A stretch of DNA of 64,000 nucleotides from Fusibacter_C sp942493125 (GCA_942493125.1 OW818667.1:2356001-2420000), one strand, 5' to 3'. Shown: positions 18,901 to 26,967, counted from the first letter of the stretch. A program made the numbers and translations. Notes: a model not told the origin generated them from the letters alone.

Positions 18901-19170
18901 GCTGAAGTGGTATATTATGCTGGTGATGATGAAAACACTATTTTTAAGAGAATGACTCATGCGGTAATTGAAGCCATTAAGAAGAGCTGGGTTATTGGGT
19001 TTACTCAGAATCCAACACGGATTAATGAAATGGAACAAGAAATCCATTCGATGCTACTTTCTGAATATTATCAAGACATTGGAGAATATGATAAGATCAC
19101 CACAATGACTGCAAAAATAATAGAACTAGCTAAAATCCATTATCATACAAATGATTGGAGTATCGCATAA
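15958..19170 (+). CDS. hsdR: Type I restriction enzyme, ATP-dependent endonuclease/translocase subunit
   Basis: The 1070-residue protein has the usual HsdR layout: an N-terminal PD-(D/E)xK nuclease (Asp in FPDIIVFINGLP with VVIEAKSPF), then a superfamily 2 translocase with Walker A TQGSGKSLSM, DEAHRSQ and TGTPI motifs, a second RecA domain with LLTGFDAK and a helical C-terminal region that binds HsdM. It translocates DNA and cuts it at a distance when the site is unmethylated. Its stop TAA shares a base with the next ATG. Confidence 0.95.
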   Translation: MSTLGNEYTLVEKPALDYMVDVLGYEYISGEKLTPLEGERESFRDVILIKRFRTALRRMNPWMTEESLDSAVKFLVNSEVLGTSLLEINEKIYKAIVDLDFTVTQVINGQKKPHTVKFIDFDHVKNNDFLVANQYKVQGLNKEIFPDIIVFINGLPVVVIEAKSPFKEGGEFIKAGKKDAYNQLRRYMDVREGAIFEGAERLFHTNFFTGIINKYRAYAGTISSSYDYYLEWKDPYPFKKEDIEDLDNNGQKLFLLGLLEKNNLLRIMQFFIMFETESDVRIKKLARYQQFRACMKALKKISEGKTPLEKGGVIWHTQGSGKSLSMVMLARMIRRTIELRDTMLVIITDRIDLDKQIYNTFSRVFPSEYTLAENNLDKLLTRAETVVEMKTLLGMAQAKIICTTIQKFQCEADDHPILEDSETKTQLFFDKEIEVLTNKSNVIVFTDEAHRSQYSNLSMNMRKALPNATFIGFTGTPIEKDDKSTYRTFGQLIDSYTISQAVLDGNTVAIIYEGRRQDLHIIQDKLDEDFIEFFKHKSDDEKEAIKMKYFNRISLAEAEDRISDIAKDLLIHFRDNSYKLGFKAQVVCVSRHACVKYYNALTQHMADVFPDNPIEIKVIYSADNNDDPYIKEHRTTRSDQDIILSRFKREIEKDRLCIIIVKDMLLTGFDAKIEDVMYLDRPLKEHNLLQAIARVNRTYDKPYKAIEDGKEIEKTRTKAYGRVVDYFGITRHLEEALEIFDNVDVGEPMENIDSLFKKMLDYKEAVMRIFTSVDKKDLDALMNVLKPENKRAEFEMAYKRFAIAVNALMPTHVRQEDLNDLKWLSYIRAGSKARFEPEDTIDISDCGEKAKELISEHLKSNGVYQWIEPITLFDKDFKDKVNHGSDEAIASTMEHAIKHAINVKMKENPVHYQSLLERLLKILEETNMNWEERRRQLEEFVEREMSHGEEDLAIKLGFTEKRQLAIFEMIKAEVESNNSKVAEVVYYAGDDENTIFKRMTHAVIEAIKKSWVIGFTQNPTRINEMEQEIHSMLLSEYYQDIGEYDKITTMTAKIIELAKIHYHTNDWSIA

Positions 19171-19883
19171 TGAGACTGGTATATCAATATGGAACACAGC
19201 GAATTGAATTTGATGTGATTTTTAGAAAGCGAAAAACCCTTTCTATTGAGGTTGAAACGCCAAGTTTGATTACTGTCATTGCCCCAGAAGGTAAAACAGA
19301 AGACGAGATTCTCGAAACGGTTAAGGCTAAGTCCAAGTGGATCGTACAAAAGCTATTTGAAATCCGTGAAATGGAATTCAGAAAACACAATAAGGAATTC
19401 GTGAATGGCGAATCCTTCATCTACATGGGCAGAAACTACAGCCTTCAGATTGTGGAGGATGAAACCGTTAGAATGCCTGAAGCTAAACTGACTAGAGGTA
19501 AGTTTGTTGTGTCTGTAGAAAACAAAGACTTCGACCAGATACGGCAAGCACTCGAAAATTGGTATAAAGATAAAGCTAAAGAAAAGATAATGGAAAGAGT
19601 CGTTTATTATCAAAGTCACTTCGACCAAAAGCCTAAACGCATTGTCATCAAAGATCAACAAAAGCGTTGGGGAAGTTGTACCAAAGACAATCAACTTTTA
19701 TTCAACTGGAAGTGCATTATGGCACCATCACCAGTGTTGGATTATATTGTGGTTCATGAGATGTGTCATATGGTTTATATGAATCACTCTCAGGAGTTTT
19801 GGAATCTATTGAAACGGATTTTGCCCGATTATGAGAGTCGGAAAGAATGGCTTCGGAATAATGGGATTAAGTATGATTTGTAG
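19170..19883 (+). CDS. YgjP-like (DUF45) zinc metallopeptidase
   Basis: The 237-residue protein carries KRWGSC, then VVHEMCHMVYMNHSQEFW with the zinc-binding HExxH at residues 196-200 and a further His in NHSQEF, the pattern of the YgjP/DUF45 metallopeptidases. I start at ATG 19170, overlapping the hsdR stop, with GGAG 9 bases upstream; an in-frame TTG at 19155 is less likely. Such genes are often found beside type I restriction operons. Its substrate is unknown; turnover of HsdR is only a guess. Confidence 0.8.
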   Translation: MRLVYQYGTQRIEFDVIFRKRKTLSIEVETPSLITVIAPEGKTEDEILETVKAKSKWIVQKLFEIREMEFRKHNKEFVNGESFIYMGRNYSLQIVEDETVRMPEAKLTRGKFVVSVENKDFDQIRQALENWYKDKAKEKIMERVVYYQSHFDQKPKRIVIKDQQKRWGSCTKDNQLLFNWKCIMAPSPVLDYIVVHEMCHMVYMNHSQEFWNLLKRILPDYESRKEWLRNNGIKYDL

Positions 19884-19900
19884 AAATAGGAACACCTAAG

Positions 19901-20012
19901 GGTCCTCTGTAACAATATGGCGAAAACTTTTGAGTGACTGCTGAGATTCACTGATTTCAATTAGTATAGAAATTCAATTTGACTTTCCGCCATTTTGTAA
20001 CTCGGTAACCGT
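19901..20012 (+). repeat. Island repeat element, copy 1
   Basis: This 112-bp element has imperfect inverted ends (GTAACAATATGGCGAAAA against the complement of TTTCCGCCATTTTGTAAC) and an inner ATTTC/GAAAT pairing. The core GCTGAGATTC...CTGATTTCAATTAG is shared with the copies at 23983 and 25019 in the same orientation. It lies between the restriction operon and gajA. Confidence 0.85.
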
Positions 20013-20126
20013 GCTATACTTGCGAGATCAAAACCTCTCATGGAGGAATCTAAGAAAAAAGTCAGTTTTGCATTTATGAATTTTGTAGCAAAGTAGTTTA
20101 GTATAAATAAAATAAAGAGGTGCTAA

Positions 20127-21875
20127 ATGAGTATTTTGGTTAAAAAAGTGAGGGTATCTGGCTTCCGTGGACTTGAAAATATTGAAGTTGATTTAGAAGA
20201 AACAACTGTATTAACAGGTACGAACAATTCAGGGAAAACATCTTTTTTAAAAGCATTGCAAATCGCGTTTGGACAGAGGAGCTTTATTTCGCAAGATGAT
20301 TTTTACATAAAGAGTAATGTAATAAGTAGTAAAATAATAGTAGACATTTTAATTGTTCCTGTTAACGAGTTATATCAACAAATCGAAGATTTTACTGAAG
20401 AATGGGAGATTTTATTTACAACCGACAGGATAAAGACAGATGGAGTTAATAGTTTTATACCGCTACGAACTATAGTTACATTTGATCCAATGAAGAACAG
20501 TTTTAAAAGTGTACAACATGTGCTTCAAGAGTGGCCACTATTTAATGATCAGAACTCTTACTGGTTTAATACTGACAATGGCAATAAAGTAAATTTTAAT
20601 TTCGAAGAATTACCATTTTTCTATATGGATGCACAACGGGATATTTTAGAAGATACAAAACTTAAAAATTCATATTTAGGAAAAATGTTAGCTAAAGTTG
20701 AGTACTCTCCAGACCAAATTAGAGAAATTGAAGAAAGTATCAAAGAACTAAATGAGAATGCTGTAAATGGTAGTGAAATTCTACTCAATCTGAAAAATGT
20801 TTTAAAAGAATTAGATTCTGCTATGGGAAGCAGGAGTGAAGGAATCGATATAACTCCTTTTACAAAAAAAATTAGAGATTTAAGTAAAGGACTCGCGATA
20901 TATTATGGAGATGATAGTGATAGTTTTTCAATGGAATACCACGGGATGGGGACTAGAAGTTGGTCATCTTTATTAACATTAAAAGCATTTATCCAACTAC
21001 TTGCAAAAAAAGCAGAAGAAGATAATAGCATCTATTTTCCTGTTATTGCAATTGAAGAGCCTGAGGCACATTTACATCCTAATGCCCAAAAGAAATTATA
21101 TTCACAAATTAGTTCTATTAATGGACAAAAAATAATATCGACTCATTCTCCTTATATAGCCGCATCCTCAGATTTACAAGGAATTAGGAGTTTTTATAAG
21201 ACATCAATCGTAAACTGCGGAAAAATTTTGACAGATAGTTTAGAACCTGAAGATTTAAGAAAGATTCGACGCCAAGTTATTAATACTAGAGGAGAAATAT
21301 TTTTCTCCAAAGCGATTGTTTTTTTTGAGGGTGATACTGAGGAACAAGCATTACCAATTCTTTTCGAAAAGCATTTTGGTGTTACACCCGTGGAATTAGG
21401 TGTAGATTTTATTGGGGTAGGAGGTTGTAAAAGCTATTTACCATTTATTCGCTTTGCGGACAATCTGAATATACCTTGGGTTATATTTAGTGATGCAGAC
21501 AGAGATGTTCCTGACTGGATTGATAAACATTTAAGGAACTCAGGCACACAAAAGCAAAAAGTTGATGTAGTTGTAATGTTAGATAATGGTAATGATTTTG
21601 AAAGACAATTAATTAATGATGGCTTTAGAGATGAAATTAGAAAGGCAATCATTTCATTTGAAGTATATGTAAATGAACAGCATAGATTAGCAAGAGAAGC
21701 ACATAGGATTGAAGAAGTTAATAGCTATAATGATGATAAACTTTATAGTATTATAACTTGCGAAAAAACAATGTATGCACCTTTAATTGCTGAGTTAATA
21801 GTACAGAGTGGCAAGAATATTTCACCCAAAGTAGTATCCTTATTTGAGAAGGTAGAAACTCTTTTGAATTTTTAG
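20127..21875 (+). CDS. gajA: Gabija protein GajA, OLD-type ATPase/TOPRIM nuclease
   Basis: The 582-residue protein has an N-terminal ABC-type ATPase (Walker A GTNNSGKTS near residue 31, Walker B VIAIEEPEAHLHP, STHSP His switch) and a C-terminal TOPRIM domain (VFFEGDTEEQAL, then FSDADRD). This is the OLD-family plan of GajA, a sequence-specific DNA-nicking enzyme held back by nucleotides. Length fits the family. A GAGGTG site precedes ATG 20127. The UvrD-like gajB follows after 10 bp, completing a Gabija system. Confidence 0.88.
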   Translation: MSILVKKVRVSGFRGLENIEVDLEETTVLTGTNNSGKTSFLKALQIAFGQRSFISQDDFYIKSNVISSKIIVDILIVPVNELYQQIEDFTEEWEILFTTDRIKTDGVNSFIPLRTIVTFDPMKNSFKSVQHVLQEWPLFNDQNSYWFNTDNGNKVNFNFEELPFFYMDAQRDILEDTKLKNSYLGKMLAKVEYSPDQIREIEESIKELNENAVNGSEILLNLKNVLKELDSAMGSRSEGIDITPFTKKIRDLSKGLAIYYGDDSDSFSMEYHGMGTRSWSSLLTLKAFIQLLAKKAEEDNSIYFPVIAIEEPEAHLHPNAQKKLYSQISSINGQKIISTHSPYIAASSDLQGIRSFYKTSIVNCGKILTDSLEPEDLRKIRRQVINTRGEIFFSKAIVFFEGDTEEQALPILFEKHFGVTPVELGVDFIGVGGCKSYLPFIRFADNLNIPWVIFSDADRDVPDWIDKHLRNSGTQKQKVDVVVMLDNGNDFERQLINDGFRDEIRKAIISFEVYVNEQHRLAREAHRIEEVNSYNDDKLYSIITCEKTMYAPLIAELIVQSGKNISPKVVSLFEKVETLLNF

Positions 21876-21885
21876 GAGGTATTTT

Positions 21886-23718
21886 ATGAAGCAAATGATA
21901 GAGCTATCAGATAAGCAAAGAAGTGTTGTTTACGCAGATAATTTGCCTTTATATGTTAAAGCAAGTGCAGGTAGTGGAAAGACGAGAGTATTAACAGAAA
22001 GAGTAAGACATCTACTAAGTCAAACAAGTAAGAAAGTGCTTGCACTAACGTTTACCAATAAAGCTGGTGAAGAAATAAAAGAAAGACTTAGTGATATTAG
22101 TGATCTTGATAAAAGAGTTTTTATAGGTACGTTTCACGGATTTTGTCAAATGCTGATAGAAAATCATGGTAGTTTAATCGGTTTTCAGCAATTGCCACAT
22201 ATATTTGAGTCAGATGGAGATCGGATAGAATTGCTAGAACAAGCAATTAATCAGATTCCGTCATATGCAAAAATGTATAACTTGATGAGTTCTAAAGATA
22301 AGATGGATTATAAGTACAGGGCGCTAAACTATATATCAAGCGTAAAAAGAGAATTAGGTAATCATCTTAACTCACAAGGTGTAGACGAAGATATTGTGTT
22401 ATTTTATCAAAGCTATCAAGAAATTTTATATAGTCAAAATGCAATAGATTTTGATGACTTACTCTTACTCGGTTATAGATTATTAATCGAGTATCCCAAA
22501 ATTGCTACATTGTACCGAAGAAGTTATTTTTCAATATGCATTGATGAAGCGCAAGATTTGAATTATGCTCAATATCAACTTATCTACGTTTTAGCTGGAA
22601 ATGATTTTAATAATATAATGATGGTTGGAGATCCAAATCAATCAATTTATCACTTCAATGGATCTTCATCTGATTTTATGAATATTGATTTTGTGAATGA
22701 TTTTTCTCCAATAATCATTGAATTAATAGAGAATTATCGTTCTTCAGTTTCTGTATTATCAGCTGCAAAAAAAATCATGCCTGATGCTGCATATATTGAA
22801 GGAACCATAAAAAAAGGCATTTTTGAAATATATAAAGCTAAAGATCAAGTAGACGAAGCTATGTGGGTAATCACAAAAATAAGAGAATTGATAGACCTAG
22901 GTTTTCATGAGGATATTGAAGGCAAGATAACTTATGAAAAGATTGCAATATTGGCTAGAAACAAGTATGTATTTGCTACTATTGAAAAGATATTCAAAGA
23001 GAGTCAATTACCGTTTTACTACAAAATGACACCTGGTGCTGTAAAATTTGAATCTGAAGTTATGGAGATATTTGATTTGTCGTTGAGAGTTAAGCTAAAT
23101 CCAGTTGATAGATTGCATAAATCACATTTGCTAAAAAAACTGAATTTAGGCATTTCAATCAATAACTTAAAAGACTTAATATTGAGCATTGATTTAGTAG
23201 AGAATTTTAATATTAGAAGGATTTTAGTTATAGTAGATGAACTAAGAGATGATGGGTCTAATTTGAAACTACTTTTTGAGAAATATACTAACGAACTTGA
23301 AATTACTGATGAAAATGAGAAAATTATGGTTCTTAACGATATCAATGAGTTGTTAATGCACTGGTATAATTATGCCAAAAAAACTGATAATACTAATTTG
23401 CTACAATTCAAAAATGCAATGGCATTAGGACAAACTCATCCATTAACTCAACATTCTGGGATTACTCTGAGTACTGTACATACCATGAAGGGACAGGAGT
23501 TTGATATTGTATTTATTATTGGTATGGATGATGAAACGTTCCCTGATTATCGTGCAATTAAGCAAGGTGGAGTTGAACTAGTACAAGAAAAAAATAATTG
23601 TTATGTGGCGTTTACAAGATCAAAGCGTTTGTTGTATGTAACTTGGCCAAGTTCAAGAATGATGCCTTGGGGTGATACAAAAAGAAGGCAGATATCGAGA
23701 TTTTTATCCTGTTTCTAA
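21886..23718 (+). CDS. gajB: Gabija protein GajB, UvrD-like helicase
   Basis: The 610-residue superfamily 1 helicase has Walker A KASAGSGKTR, motif II ICIDEAQDL, motif III GDPNQSIYHFNG, and motif V/VI region LSTVHTMKGQEFD with AFTRSKRLLYV. In Gabija, GajB senses DNA ends or nucleotide loss and works with GajA. It is longer than the roughly 500-residue archetype as I recall it, with extra material in the 2A/2B region (about 390-500). GGAGG precedes ATG 21886. Codon use is very AT-rich like gajA. Confidence 0.85.
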   Translation: MKQMIELSDKQRSVVYADNLPLYVKASAGSGKTRVLTERVRHLLSQTSKKVLALTFTNKAGEEIKERLSDISDLDKRVFIGTFHGFCQMLIENHGSLIGFQQLPHIFESDGDRIELLEQAINQIPSYAKMYNLMSSKDKMDYKYRALNYISSVKRELGNHLNSQGVDEDIVLFYQSYQEILYSQNAIDFDDLLLLGYRLLIEYPKIATLYRRSYFSICIDEAQDLNYAQYQLIYVLAGNDFNNIMMVGDPNQSIYHFNGSSSDFMNIDFVNDFSPIIIELIENYRSSVSVLSAAKKIMPDAAYIEGTIKKGIFEIYKAKDQVDEAMWVITKIRELIDLGFHEDIEGKITYEKIAILARNKYVFATIEKIFKESQLPFYYKMTPGAVKFESEVMEIFDLSLRVKLNPVDRLHKSHLLKKLNLGISINNLKDLILSIDLVENFNIRRILVIVDELRDDGSNLKLLFEKYTNELEITDENEKIMVLNDINELLMHWYNYAKKTDNTNLLQFKNAMALGQTHPLTQHSGITLSTVHTMKGQEFDIVFIIGMDDETFPDYRAIKQGGVELVQEKNNCYVAFTRSKRLLYVTWPSSRMMPWGDTKRRQISRFLSCF

Positions 23719-23795
23719 CAGCTTGGGACCTTCTTTAATCTGAACTTTTTGTAAATTCAATGATTTATTTCTATTGCATAAAATATTCGATTCCT

Positions 23796-23901
23796 GACAC
23801 CAAAACGGAGTAACTACAAAATACAATGAGGAAAGTATCTAGTTAGAATGCATAGAAAGAATCGAGAACGAGCTACTTCCGAAATCATGACTGGTACCCC
23901 T
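23796..23901 (+). repeat. Possible decayed copy of the island repeat
   Basis: The ends resemble those of copy 2: ACACCAAAACGG at the left against GGTACCAAAACGG, and TTCCGAAATCATGAC then GGTACCC at the right. Total length is nearly the same (about 106 bp), but the interior matches poorly. Confidence 0.35.
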
Positions 23902-23982
23902 CTAGGTATACAGCATAGTATCAGATTATAGTATCCGTTATTTGATTGTTTCTATATTGAATAGTAATACCTATGGATACTC

Positions 23983-24087
23983 GGTACCAAAACGGCGGAA
24001 ACTTTTGTGTGACCGCTGAGATTCTCTGATTTCAATTAGTATAGAAATACAAATTTTCTTTTCGCCATTTTGTTACCCGGTACCCGT
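23983..24087 (+). repeat. Island repeat element, copy 2
   Basis: This 105-bp copy begins GGTACCAAAACGGCGGAAAC and ends TTTTCGCCATTTTGTTACCC plus GGTACC, so the inverted ends extend to a GGTACC on both sides. Its core matches copies 1 and 3. It lies between gajB and the PASTA gene. Confidence 0.85.
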
Positions 24088-24176
24088 GGTAAAAAGTATG
24101 GTAGTCCTACCAAGTCAAAGAGATTTGTGTATTTTAGTTATTAAATATATATACTTTAAGAAAGGGCGGTTAATAT

Positions 24177-25013
24177 ATGGCTAATCCTATTATAAAAAAA
24201 GGCGTAAATCTTGGAATAAGAGTAGCAAAAAAAGGTGCTAAATTAATATTTAGTGCTGCACTTCCGGCTGCTATTGATTTAGGTGGTAAATTTACAAATG
24301 AAATTATTGAGGGTCAAAAAAACCGAGTAAAAGTTCCAAATTTAAAGGATGTCCATATCGAAAAGGCCTTGAAAATTCTTAAGGAAGATTATAATTTGAA
24401 TCCAACGTCTGTTGTTGCAAAACCTAAGGCTGCATATGCTTATGAAAGCGAAAATGAAGTTATGTATACTGAGCCTAAATGTGGGTCTAGATTAAATCCA
24501 AAATCTATGGTGAAGGTTTTTTATCTTACACAGGAAACGATAGATGCGAGTAAAGTTATACTAAGTAAAAAGGTACAGGAATTTGAACTTCCCAGGATAA
24601 TTGGTCTCAATATTGATGAAGCACAGGAGGACCTTCAAAGTCTAGGCCTTAAAGTTACTGTAAAGCTGGAAAAAGCTGATATGAAATTTATTAACAAAGA
24701 ACAAAATCAAGTTACTAGGGCAACATATCCAAATGATCATAAGATTAAAGGCAAGCTTAAAGTCGGCGAAAGAGTATGGGTTTATTTTATAAATGAAGAA
24801 GTAATAAATGAAATTAAGTTGATGAAAGAACTAAAAGAAAAAGCTAATCAAGAAAGAATAGAAAAAATAGTGAACGTTGGCAAGGATGGCAAGAAAAAAG
24901 TAAATGTTATGTTAAATAAAATAACAAAATTACCTCAAAAATCAGATGGAAATAATGAAGATTCCTCTGTTAAAGCAGAAGACCTTACTGAAGAAACAAA
25001 TTCAGAAACATAG
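24177..25013 (+). CDS. Stand-alone PASTA-domain protein in the defence island
   Basis: The 278-residue protein has two PASTA-like repeats (about residues 48-115, VPNLKDVHIEKALKIL..., and 140-205, LPRIIGLNIDEAQEDL...) and a charged, Lys-rich then acidic C-terminal tail. PASTA domains normally sit outside the cell on PknB kinases or penicillin-binding proteins and bind peptidoglycan. Here there is no kinase, no transpeptidase and no clear signal peptide; only a weak hydrophobic stretch (LIFSAALPAAIDLGG) lies near the N-terminus. AAAGGGCGG precedes ATG 24177. It is enclosed by two island repeats, so it behaves like one cassette. Function unknown. Confidence 0.7.
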   Translation: MANPIIKKGVNLGIRVAKKGAKLIFSAALPAAIDLGGKFTNEIIEGQKNRVKVPNLKDVHIEKALKILKEDYNLNPTSVVAKPKAAYAYESENEVMYTEPKCGSRLNPKSMVKVFYLTQETIDASKVILSKKVQEFELPRIIGLNIDEAQEDLQSLGLKVTVKLEKADMKFINKEQNQVTRATYPNDHKIKGKLKVGERVWVYFINEEVINEIKLMKELKEKANQERIEKIVNVGKDGKKKVNVMLNKITKLPQKSDGNNEDSSVKAEDLTEETNSET

Positions 25014-25018
25014 ATATT

Positions 25019-25130
25019 GGTGCCGAGCACAATATTGGCGAAAACTTTTGTATGACCGCTGAGATCCCCTGATTTCAAGTAGTGTAGAAATGTCATCTGA
25101 CTTTTCGCCATTTTGTAACCCGGTACCCGT
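25019..25130 (+). repeat. Island repeat element, copy 3
   Basis: This 112-bp copy directly follows the PASTA gene stop. It shares ATTGGCGAAAACTTTTG, GACCGCTGAGAT, GATTTCAA and TTTTCGCCATTTTGTAACCC with the other copies, in the same orientation. Confidence 0.85.
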
Positions 25131-25211
25131 TGTATCATCGGGTTGATCCATGTGGAGGCAGTCATTCTGCTGACTCGAAAGTAGTTGAAATTTCTAGTGC
25201 TCAATAAAAAA

Positions 25212-25282
25212 AACTGTACCAGATGCACACACGGAAGTTGGCATCACACAATTAAGTAAAATCAACCTCTAAAGAGATTGAA
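25212..25282 (+). repeat. 71-bp direct repeat, copy A
   Basis: It matches 26886-26956 at 66 of 71 positions (for example AACTGTACCAGATGCACACA and TAAAGAGATTGAA). A small GATGC/GCATC hairpin lies inside. The two copies flank the dehydrogenase relic and the serine hydrolase gene. Confidence 0.9.
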
Positions 25283-25336
25283 CTTCCCCTTCTGGACTTG
25301 GTAACAGGTTTTGAAGTTGGAAGTTCGTTTTTTTTG
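25280..25336 (+). terminator. Intrinsic terminator
   Basis: GAACTTCC (25280-25287) pairs with GGAAGTTC (25319-25326), with TTC/GAA continuing inside, followed by eight T. Confidence 0.7.
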
Positions 25337-25520
25337 TTTATGTATGAGTGAATGAGTGAGTGTCAATTGAACTAAGCGATTCTGTGTCTGGTTAATTATT
25401 ATGGCTAAGAATTATGTAGGACATCAAAAAAGGAACTCCCCTTTGATTCACATTCTTCTTATGATAAACTGATATCAAAATAATAATATTAAGAAGGTTT
25501 AATTTAGTGAATTATCTTGA

Positions 25521-25798
25521 TTATTTTCGAAGAGGACCTTCGGTTTATTTAGACCCAAAGAAAAAGTATTAGGCCAGGAATTATCAGGCGTTGTTGAGGT
25601 CATTCAATTGGCTAATCATTCAGGTGCCATAGTAACGGCGGTAGACAGTACTGAAATGCTAGAATTTCTATCAAATGTTGGTGCATTTAAAACAATAGAT
25701 TATACTAAAGAAGATTTGATTCAGCAAATCATAGTGCTAAGGATTTAAATGAGTTGAAGAGCATGATGGAGGCAGGTCTCTTATCTACTTTTATATAG
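25521..25798 (+). pseudogene. Relic of an MDR-type alcohol dehydrogenase/quinone oxidoreductase
   Basis: One frame reads FGLFRPKEKVLGQELSGVVE, a motif from the N-terminal domain of medium-chain dehydrogenases. It jumps directly to SGAIVTAVDSTEMLEFL and TIDYTKEDL from the cofactor domain, so the middle of the gene is deleted. A shifted frame then gives LKSMMEAGLLSTF, like the C-terminal end. Several stops and no proper start remain. Confidence 0.7.
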
Positions 25799-25847
25799 AA
25801 TTAACCGTTAACCGAGTTTTAGTCAAGCTGCGGAAAGGAGATTGTAA

Positions 25848-26882
25848 ATGCAAAAAAAGAAACGAATAAAAAGAATACTTAGAGTACTCTTGCCAATAGC
25901 AACCATAATCTCCATGTTTTTCGTACCATGGATTTTGCTAAGAGCGTGGTTAGCGCCACTACCTGACACAGTTCAAGAACAAGTAAATGAAGCAATAGAG
26001 CTTGGGTTTGATGGAATAATTGTCTATGTGGACCAAGGAGGTAAAGAATCTGCTTTTTATGCTGCAGGCTGGAAAAATAGGGAGAATAAAATACCTGCCG
26101 ATCCCCATTCATTATTCAAGATTGCAAGTATTGGCAAGTTGTATGATGCTGTTGCTATCACCAAATTGATAAATGACAAAGTCTTGTCTTTGGATAAAAC
26201 ACTTGCAGATTTCTTTCCAGAACTTGTGGGAAGAATTGAAAATGCAGAAAAAATTACCTTGAGAATGATGGTACAGCATCAAAGTGGCATTCCAAATATG
26301 ACCGACTCACCAAATTTTTGGACAAACCCACCAGAAAATAATAAAGAAGCACTTGCACGAGTACTTGATTTGCCTGCTAACTTTGCACCAGGTGAAGATT
26401 ACGAATATTCAAATACCAATTATTTATTAATATCTGAAATTATTGAAAAGGTGTTGGGTTATAGCAAAATCCAATACATCAAGGAGGAAATCTTGACCCC
26501 TCTCGGGCTAAAAAATACTTTCGGTTCGATTCGTGATACGAATATGAACGATGTGATGAGCGGTTACTACGTTGGCATTGAGGAGGATATTAAGACGGTT
26601 GATTATGGCTCAATGATAGCGTCAGCAGAAGATGTGGGTATATTTCTACGGTCATTAAACGATGGGTCAATATTTGATGAAGGTGAACAGGAAATCTATT
26701 CTTCAATTTACGAGTATGGCCATACGGGATTAATCCCTGGTTATCAGAGTATTGCCAAATACCACCAAGAAATTGATGCTGTAGTTATTCAATTTGTGAA
26801 CACAACTAATTTTGACGGATACACTTGGAATTTGTCGGAAATCGTATATAACCGTATTATCAGGATTCTGCACAGGGAATAG
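25848..26882 (+). CDS. Membrane-anchored serine hydrolase, beta-lactamase class C/PBP family
   Basis: The 344-residue protein starts with a basic, hydrophobic signal anchor (residues 1-35). It then has the active-site triad motifs of the family: S94-I-G-K97 (SxxK), YSN near residue 186 and HTG near residue 292 in place of KTG. It should face the outside and act as an esterase, peptidase or D,D-carboxypeptidase rather than a true lactamase. AAAGGAG precedes ATG 25848. The stop codon is followed 3 bp later by the second 71-bp repeat. Confidence 0.85.
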   Translation: MQKKKRIKRILRVLLPIATIISMFFVPWILLRAWLAPLPDTVQEQVNEAIELGFDGIIVYVDQGGKESAFYAAGWKNRENKIPADPHSLFKIASIGKLYDAVAITKLINDKVLSLDKTLADFFPELVGRIENAEKITLRMMVQHQSGIPNMTDSPNFWTNPPENNKEALARVLDLPANFAPGEDYEYSNTNYLLISEIIEKVLGYSKIQYIKEEILTPLGLKNTFGSIRDTNMNDVMSGYYVGIEEDIKTVDYGSMIASAEDVGIFLRSLNDGSIFDEGEQEIYSSIYEYGHTGLIPGYQSIAKYHQEIDAVVIQFVNTTNFDGYTWNLSEIVYNRIIRILHRE

Positions 26883-26885
26883 AAG

Positions 26886-26956
26886 AACTGTACCAGATGC
26901 ACACACAGAAGGTGGCATCACACAATCAAGTAAAATCAACTCCTAAAGAGATTGAA
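26886..26956 (+). repeat. 71-bp direct repeat, copy B
   Basis: This is the second copy of the repeat at 25212, 5 mismatches in 71, starting 3 bp after the serine hydrolase stop codon. Confidence 0.9.
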
Positions 26957-26967
26957 TATAGGCAAAA

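Larger units (their letters stand above)
23719..24176. other. Intergenic region between gajB and the PASTA gene
   Basis: No gene was found. It contains a clear island repeat (copy 2), a possible decayed copy before it, and about 90 bp of AT-rich leader ending in AAAGGGCGG ahead of the PASTA gene start. Confidence 0.5.
25014..25520. other. Intergenic region with repeats and a terminator
   Basis: It contains island repeat copy 3, the first 71-bp direct repeat, an intrinsic terminator (25280-25336) and the motif TGATAAACTGATATCA (from 25462) that recurs before the carbonic anhydrase gene. No intact gene was seen. Confidence 0.5.

Noticed and set aside
19901..25130. Island repeats as integron attC sites
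   Set aside because: Layout is similar, but the conserved 7-bp core sites (GTTRRRY/RYYYAAC) are absent and no integrase is in the window.
25848..26882. True class C beta-lactamase
   Set aside because: The motifs fit, but the membrane anchor, HTG instead of KTG and lack of resistance-gene context favour a general serine hydrolase of the same fold.
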